From Chara braunii (lineage: Eukaryota > Streptophyta > Charophyceae > Charales > Characeae), in NCBI GenBank assembly GCA_003427395.1, contig BFEA01000164.1:417140-439712 (forward strand): a DNA stretch of 22,573 nucleotides, in the 5' to 3' direction. Positions within the stretch are counted from its first letter, which is position 1. Every line of letters begins with the position of its first letter. Under the pieces are notes generated by a model. That model was not told where the DNA came from, ran no database searches, and worked only from the letters and a program-made list of their open reading frames with translations. Below, in pieces: positions 17,315-22,573 of this stretch. The position numbers were made by a program, and so were the translations under genes.

Positions 17315-17870
17315 GGTTTCGGCCCGCCACTGGCCAGGAATGCCAGACGTCCCGTCAGTCTAACATACCTCATTCGGCCCGCCTTAGGCCAGGGCTAGTC
17401 ACACCATCTGTCTTGACAACCCCTTTGACCTGCCTCCAGGTCAGGACCAGCATACCCACTACTCGAGTATGACAGCCCTTTGGCACTCTCGCCACGACAC
17501 CCAGACTATAGCGGGTCTGGTCACCCTATGATAGTAGACGTCCCGTCAGTCAAACTGTCCCGAACTCGGATTTGACCACTTCGGTCAGGGACCGGCTCAC
17601 CTACCAGTTTTTAGCCAAGGGCGTTGGCTGCCCCGTCCAGATTTTTGAACGTAGGACCCGGTCTAACTACGATTCAAGGTTCTGGCTAACCTTACTGGAT
17701 TGCATCCTCTTACTGCGGTAGGGTTCCAGCTAACCCCTTTCAACCTCATAAGCCAGACTCCCTGAGTCTTAGTCTCAGCTGACTACGGAATTAGACACTC
17801 GCGTCGGGGACCTGCTGACCCCACCAGATTGCAACATACTGCGGTAAGGCTCTGGCTGGCCCCGGCAATC
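17315..17870. repeat. Degenerate repeat family, core CGGTNAGGGNCYGGCTNACC
   Basis: About ten related cores follow at 45-65 base spacing. Examples are TTCGGCCCGCCACTGGCCAGG (17318), TTCGGCCCGCCTTAGGCCAGG (17373), CTTCGGTCAGGGACCGGCTCA (about 17579), ACTGCGGTAGGGTTCCAGCTA (about 17713) and ACTGCGGTAAGGCTCTGGCTG (about 17840). Many cores pair with themselves (GGCC..GGCC, GGTC..GACC). The 16-mer AGACGTCCCGTCAGTC occurs twice (17345-17360, 17536-17551). No coding frame. Confidence 0.5.
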
Positions 17871-17974
17871 AATGCATCCTTAGCTTAGAGAAGAAAACTC
17901 CCAAGTACAGACAATCAGGCAAGCATATCAAGACCCACAAGCAGACTGCCCACGCCCCATAACAGGACAAACAT

Positions 17975-18220
17975 TTCTCAAGAGACGTCCCGTCCGTCTC
18001 AAGAGGCACGGAACAGCAACATGATAACCATCACTAAGCCCTTACAGGAGACCTCCCTTCAGTCTCCAGAAGGATGCTTAGTGTCGGCCCCAAAGAGGTC
18101 CCTTTCCTCAAATGAGAATTTCCTTTTCTTGTCCAAGAGACTTCCCGTCACTCTCAAGGAAGTACTGAAATGCTGATATCAGAGAGGTTTCTTCCCTCAT
18201 CCGAGCGAAGACAGGTCCTT
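17975..18220. repeat. Array of related short hairpins, GAGACNTCCC...GTCTC
   Basis: GAGACG-tcccgtc-CGTCTC (17982-18000), GGAGAC-ctcccttca-GTCTCC (18047-18067) and GAGA...TCTC (18137-18155) are hairpins with similar loops. Weaker relatives lie near 18090 and 18190. The loop sequence TCCCGTC matches the 16-mer of the preceding repeat family, so the two arrays are related. Sequence from 18221 to 18599 holds two similar segments with ACACGAANTCC..TCTACTGA (near 18221 and 18328) but no gene. Confidence 0.5.
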
Positions 18221-18599
18221 AGCCAAAGACACGAACTCCCTCTACTGACCACTCTCAATCAAGTAAAGTTGGACTTCTTTATACCTGCCTTCATCTGAAT
18301 CTCTTGGATGGACTCTTTACTCAGAGACACGAAGTCCTTCTACTGATAACTCGTGGTCATTCAAAACTGAACTTCCTCATGCCCACCACGCTCTTCTCTT
18401 TATCTTAGATAGTATTAATCATATCTTTTGATGTGCCACAGCCATGAGCTTCTCAAATCTTTGACACAGTGTCAATACTTACGAAACTGATTTTACAATT
18501 ATGCCCCACTTTCAGGGACTTGACACCCATGGAACGACTGTAACACTACATCAAAAGACTTGACTTAGTCGTTTGTTGAAACACTGAATGAAGGGACTT

Positions 18600-18720
18600 G
18601 CTGAAAACTGAGATACTGAAACTGAGATGTTGAAACTGAAAACTGGAATTAAATTACCGAAAATGAAATGATGAAGCTGAAGTTCTGAAACTGAAATGCC
18701 GAATCCGGAATGTTGAATTG
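18600..18720. repeat. CTGAAACTGA low-complexity repeat, about 15-bp units
   Basis: CTGAAAACTGAGATA, CTGAAACTGAGATGT, TGAAACTGAAAACTGG and further diverged units to about GAATGTTGAATTG. It lies downstream of the pol stop of copy 2, where a 3' untranslated region or 3' LTR would be expected. Confidence 0.7.
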
Positions 18721-18813
18721 ACTATGCATGAATGATCTGAGTCCACTGAAACCGAGTCTTGCCGTCTCAGCGTCTCACTGTGCTCTTTCTCTCAGTCCTC
18801 TATGACTGTTCTC

Positions 18814-20290
18814 TCACTTGGATGGCTGACTTCTCTTTCCTCTCTTTGAAGTCACTGGAGGGATTAAGTCAGGATCTCTGAAGATAAACTTACGAAGTCT
18901 TGACCCTGACACCATGTCGTGAACTCTGGATCCATCCATTTATGAAATCTCATAAACTTTTCCTTCTGCTTCTCCCGTGATTCTGTAAGGACCAAGCCAT
19001 CTAGGCTCCAACCTTTTAGTTCATTGTGTCTCTAGGGAACTTTCAAACAGGAGGACAACATCTCCTATCTTCAATTTCTCTTTTCTTATATACCTTTTCT
19101 TGTTCCATCTTTCTTGGTCTGACAACCTGTTGGATGTCATCCTTTCTGTAGCATCCATCACTGTCTGATCAACCTCTGATATTTGCCTCATTCGGATCTG
19201 AAGAAGCTCTGAAATAGACTAGTCTCTGTTACTTTCTTGACTTGACCATGTTTTGACAATACTCTCAATTGACAATGTAGCATATCGGTCGTACCACAGA
19301 GTAAATGGTGCATAGCCAGTAGTTCTCTTGACCGTGATATTGTCAGCGTACATCGCAACTCTTAAAACTTTCGGTCAGTTATTGAGATTTCTCTCACACC
19401 ACTAAGCCAGTGAATCTTTCAAAGTTATGTGACCTCTTTCAACAGGGGCATTAGCTTGAGGGTGGTAAGTAGTCACATACCGAATTCGTACACCCAACCT
19501 AAGTGTAGTTCTTCTGACAATCTCATTTCTAAATTCTTATCCTCTGTCTGATACAAATTCTCTGATAAAAGGATACCTGAGATAGACTTCTTTTATCCAG
19601 TTAGCGACTTGCTCGGCTGTCTTCCTTTTCAGAGTTTTTGCCTCAACATATCCGGAGAAATTATCTCTCATGTTCAATATGTATCTCATTTCACCCTTGC
19701 TTGGACGTATAGTAATGAGATCCAGATAAACTCTGCTACCTGGCTCTACCAGGATTGTAGGGAATAGAGGCTCGATCATTTTTATGGTTGACCTCTTCTA
19801 ACATAGCAAACATGATCTACAGTCTCTGTAAATCATGTCTCTCATGCCAGGCCAGAAGTAGAGTTTGACAGTCTTGGAGTAGGTTGCCTCAGCAGCCATG
19901 TGGCCACCAGCAACCTCCTCATGTAGAGCAACAATTATCTCTAACTGCCTCTCTTTACCACAGACCACTCTTAGTGGAGACCCTTACCATCTACAAAGAG
20001 ATGTCATTTTTTCAGCCTGAATTTCTTCCTTGAATTTTTACAATAATATTTCTTTAACTGTTCCTTTTCCATCTTTTTGTCAATCTCTTGATAATTTTGA
20101 TCATATTTTTCAAAGAAGAAAAATATCTCTTCTTCCTTCTTTTCACTCTCTTCTTCTTCCTTTGAACCTGAACTTTCCCCAATTTCATGGGCAGCCACTG
20201 CTGCTGGACAAACTCTAGCATAACAATCGTTTGGTTCATCTTCCTCTTCTTTCCCTAAAATCGATTCATAAACGTATGCGCTTGGGATTT
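18814..20290 (-). pseudogene. pol: Integrase with linker, copy 2, several stops
   Basis: Integrase inserts the cDNA into the genome. An acidic linker (about 20290-20000) is followed by an intact HHCC zinc finger: His 19921-19923, His 19900-19902, and Cys 19810-19812 and 19801-19803 after WPGM. The catalytic core has all three acidic residues: Asp 19720-19722, Asp 19546-19548 and Glu 19438-19440, with 35 residues between the last two (D,D35E). The C-terminus carries WLGPY (GPY at 18985-18993), the GPY/F module of Ty3 integrases. In-frame stops are at 19798-19800, 19537-19539, 19402-19404, 19375-19377, 19219-19221, 19021-19023 and 18940-18942. The final TGA (18814-18816) may be the true end. 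Confidence 0.92.
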
Positions 20291-20293
20291 CAC

Positions 20294-21154
20294 TCAGCTA
20301 TCTCTCTCTTCTGGCCACAGACTCCACTTGTAGGAGCATGGTGTTTCATAATCCTCATCATTTTTTCTATCAAGGGAGTTATCAACATAGGCAGATTCTT
20401 CAATTGTTCCGTTCACATCTTCTTCTTCTTCTTCTCGCCACTCAATCCGGCTTAAGTCATCCGCTCTGTTTTTCTCAGTGGGAATCTTTTCCAGCTTAAA
20501 ATCATATGTCCAGATGAAGGCGATCCATCGGCTGACTGTTGGATCTACCTGTTGGTGTTTTTTAATGGCACCAATCACAGCTGATGCATCAGTCCTCAGG
20601 ATGAATCTTCTTCCTAGTACGTAGTGCCTAAAGCGTCTGAGGCTATGGATGATTNACAGTAGNTNTTTCCTTAATTGAGTGTAGTCTCTTTCTGTTGAAT
20701 TGAAAGTCCTGCTCTCAAATCTTAGAGGTCTCTCTCTCTCATTTTCATCTTTCAGAATGAGCACTCCACCCAGAGCAACAGGTCCTCCATCCGCCTCAAT
20801 GATCAAAGGTCTTGCCTCCTCATCATCATAATATGGCACTCCCAGTACTAAACCACAATCTCTTAGTTTTTCTTGTAATGTCTCTGCAGAACCCTGTCTT
20901 TTATCATTCCATGCTAAGTTAGCCCNTTGCCTTACCATCTCNCTCAGAGGCTCTGCAAGNGTAGCAAAATGAGGAATTAAAATCCTCCAGAATCCGCAGA
21001 CTCCCAAGAAGCTTCTNACGTTTGTCACTCTTTTGAGAGGCAGAGACCAGTTTAAGATCTTATCTATCTTCTTGGGATCCGGACTCCTACCCTTGGAGAA
21101 ACATCTGAAGCCCAAAATAATTACTTCTGGCTGGAAGACAATACTTTGGTCCAC
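20294..21154 (-). pseudogene. pol: RT C-terminus and RNase H, copy 2
   Basis: The frame is open for 286 codons. It begins in the RT thumb (QPEVIILGFRCFSKGRSPDP), passes the connection (RSFLGVCGFWRILIPHF, EMVRQ), then RNase H with EADGGP, TERDYTQLRK, RTDAS and NRADDLSR. The Glu of the RNase H active site falls on an N-containing codon. It then gives DFKLEKIPTEKN and an acidic linker with REEEEED, where copy 1 has a lysine run. The frame ends where one base is missing relative to copy 1 (near 20297). The first residues are not a true N-terminus; RT continues upstream in another frame. Confidence 0.9.
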
Positions 21155-21550
21155 AAGCAGTCAGATTGTACTTTTGAAGTCTCTCTAGGACCATTTTTAC
21201 TCCTTCAGCATGTTGCCAGACAAACTTTTTGACTCTGCCTGCGACCAAAGTCTCATCTCTTACCAGAGATCCTTTTACAGTATTATCATCAATGTAGGGA
21301 CCGGTTATTTCAGGAGAAATACCCTACATGACTTTGATCATATCTCTTTGAACCACTGTCATGCNGTTAGTCCAACCCTGAGGTACCACACACATCTAAA
21401 CAAGCCCCCTTGGTGTGTGCATGAGAGTCATTGGTCGGCTAGTGGGATCAATANGGAATTGATCATAGCCAGAATACAGATCAACTAAAGAATAAATANA
21501 TCGACCAGCAAAGGATTCAGAGAGAAAATCATCATTACGAAGACTTTTGG
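21155..21550 (-). pseudogene. pol: RT palm remnant, copy 2
   Basis: Contains the YIDDN active-site motif (21282-21296) and, in shifting frames, the sequence before it that in the family reads as the MTxMHTPxGL and QGWTN-type region. Positions match 1530-1910 of copy 1. The match to copy 1 fails around 21550, where the element is broken; the sequence beyond is unrelated to RT. Confidence 0.8.
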
Positions 21551-21555
21551 CATCA

Positions 21556-21984
21556 AGAACGCTCGTACTTTTGGCACATACTCACCCGCTGCCGCATCAC
21601 GGATCCACTGTGCTTCAAGAACAGGTACATTCGTTGTACCCGCCGCCGTTCACCGTCCCTGTCTCAGGACTCCAACCAGCGTTCGCAGCGGTGAGTTGAG
21701 CACACCGTGCATGCTTCCTTCCGTCACGTCACTCTCCTCACACGCCGAGTAACCGCCCCCGCGCTGGTGCGTCTTCTCTGCCCTTGCATACGCGGGTACA
21801 CCTTGCTCGTACTGAGTGTCTCCCCAACTCCCTTCGCTGCCTTTCCCTATATGCCGCGACCGTAGCCTTTTACGGAGCACATGCTGCTGAGGGCCCGGGT
21901 ACCCGCGTACTGTGGGAATTACTGTCCAACGGTACCGATAGGCGTTGCCGTCGAAATCAAAAAGAACTGTCCTAGTTACCAAAC
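21556..21984. other. GC-rich sequence without a recognised gene
   Basis: Unrelated to RT; similarity to copy 1 ends just before. A minus-strand frame of 159 codons (22129-21650) crosses it, but its first half is the translated minisatellite and the rest shows no motif. No RNA gene seen. Confidence 0.35.
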
Positions 21985-22450
21985 CAGAAATTGTGCCGAG
22001 CATAAGGGTACCGAGGCCTACCGTGNCAGCCGACCCCAAACCGAACCAGAAAATTAATGTGGCAATGGCCTCGACGCTGAAATAAATTGTCGTGTTGGCA
22101 CTGATCCAGAAGTAGACGGTCGGAGTCACGTCGAAGCTGTTCCGCTCCTGAAGTAATCAATGTGGTGGTTCCAAACCGGATAATAAACCACCCTGATCTG
22201 CTCGAGCCTGAAATAACCTGATGTCGGGCCCTTGTAGAGCCTAAAAAAAATATGTCCGTGTCGAGTCGTACCGAATCCGAAATCAATGGCCGCGATAGCA
22301 CCATGCGCGGGATAAACCGCCATGGCGGCGGCAAATAGATCGTCGTAGCAGCCCCAAGCCTGACAATAAATTACGTTGATATGTCCGAACCTGAAATGCA
22401 CTGATATTGAGCTCTCCCCGAACCAAAACGCCGAACTATGACCGGAACCC
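21985..22450. repeat. Degenerate minisatellite, about 30-bp unit
   Basis: About a dozen units begin with a CCTGAAATAA-like mark. Examples: ACCAGAAAATTAATGTGG (about 22047), GCTGAAATAAATTGTCG (about 22077), CCTGAAGTAATCAATGTGG (about 22148), CCTGAAATAACCTGATGTCG (about 22208), CCTGACAATAAATTACG (about 22360), CCTGAAATGCACTGATATTG (about 22391). The minus-strand translation shows a matching period of about 10 residues with aromatic pairs (HFRFG, GYFRL, IYFSV), but the frame breaks, so a non-coding satellite is likelier than a gene. Confidence 0.55.
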
Positions 22451-22573
22451 CTCCGAACCGGTGTCCATACCGACCCAAATATCATACCATTGGTCCCAAG
22501 CAGCATCGTCTCACGCTGCCCATGTGACCGTCCTCAGACTGACTCAGAGGGTCATTAGTCAGGTAAATCAAGA

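Larger units (their letters stand above)
18814..21550 (-). mobile_element. Ty3/gypsy-type retrotransposon, copy 2, 5'-truncated
   Basis: Same family and orientation as copy 1; roughly 1.9 kb is shared with positions 1-1915 at high similarity. The copy runs from the RT palm to the pol stop. Homology stops abruptly near 21550 within RT, followed by unrelated sequence. gag, protease and the 5' end are missing. No 3' LTR could be defined below 18814; a purine-rich stretch on the minus strand (about 18845-18827) lies inside the last codons and could be mistaken for a polypurine tract. Confidence 0.88.
19618..21550. repeat. Direct repeat with 1-1915
   Basis: Second copy of the pol segment described at 1-1915, same orientation, about 19.6 kb away. 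It carries seven or more single N bases, mostly between 20655 and 21500. Confidence 0.95.

Noticed and set aside
17315-18220. CRISPR-like array
   Set aside because: Units are diverged and irregularly spaced, no identical repeats with unique spacers exist, and the DNA is eukaryotic.
18827-18845. Purine-rich minus-strand tract as the polypurine tract before the 3' LTR of copy 2
   Set aside because: It lies inside the last integrase codons and is not followed by a TG terminus or by sequence similar to the candidate 5' LTR.
22126-22506. 126-codon minus-strand frame with periodic aromatic residues
   Set aside because: The periodicity follows the 30-bp DNA repeat and the frame shifts between units, so a coding role is not supported.

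Overview
The window looks like eukaryotic nuclear DNA from a repeat-rich, gene-poor region. It has LTR-retrotransposon remains, minisatellites, scattered single N bases, a TATA-box/pyrimidine-tract promoter layout, and no bacterial operon or ribosome-binding-site pattern. I cannot fix the organism. The gag, reverse transcriptase and RNase H resemble Ty3/gypsy elements common in fungi, especially basidiomycetes. The tRNA primer site, however, matches the 3' end of tRNA-Asp as I know it from land plants. Fungus, alga or early plant all remain possible.

Positions 1-7783 hold one Ty3/gypsy-type element on the minus strand (copy 1), cut off by the window start. Read from its 5' end it has a tRNA-Asp-like primer binding site (7766-7783) and a leader. 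A chain of small homologous ORFs follows (modules A-D, 7440-5549), then a further ORF and gag with a CCHC zinc knuckle. A linker ORF, an aspartic protease, reverse transcriptase, RNase H and the start of integrase complete it. It is decayed by stops and frameshifts, but every enzymatic domain is recognisable. A second, 5'-truncated copy in the same orientation lies at 18814-21550. It repeats window positions 1 to about 1915 and adds the rest of integrase with its D,D(35)E residues and GPY motif.

The most unusual content is upstream of gag. Modules A, B, C and D are four diverged copies of a domain of about 160 residues that I do not recognise. Modules B and C have nearly the same length (162 and 164 residues) and matching initiator positions. 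Neighbouring ORFs meet at short stop/start overlaps. A fifth, more divergent and GC-richer copy (8446-9152) lies on the far side of the primer site, behind an Asn/Gln/Ser-rich repeat. A canonical -1 frameshift heptamer sits exactly where the linker ORF hands over to protease.

From about 9.2 to 18.8 kb there is no convincing conserved gene. This part holds a 20-bp/40-bp minisatellite, long degenerate repeats, palindromes, one possible promoter plus short plus-strand ORF (15912-16744), one hypothetical minus-strand ORF (13717-14226), and two families of short repeats or hairpins (17.3-18.2 kb). The window ends in a degenerate minisatellite of about 30 bp near the broken end of copy 2.
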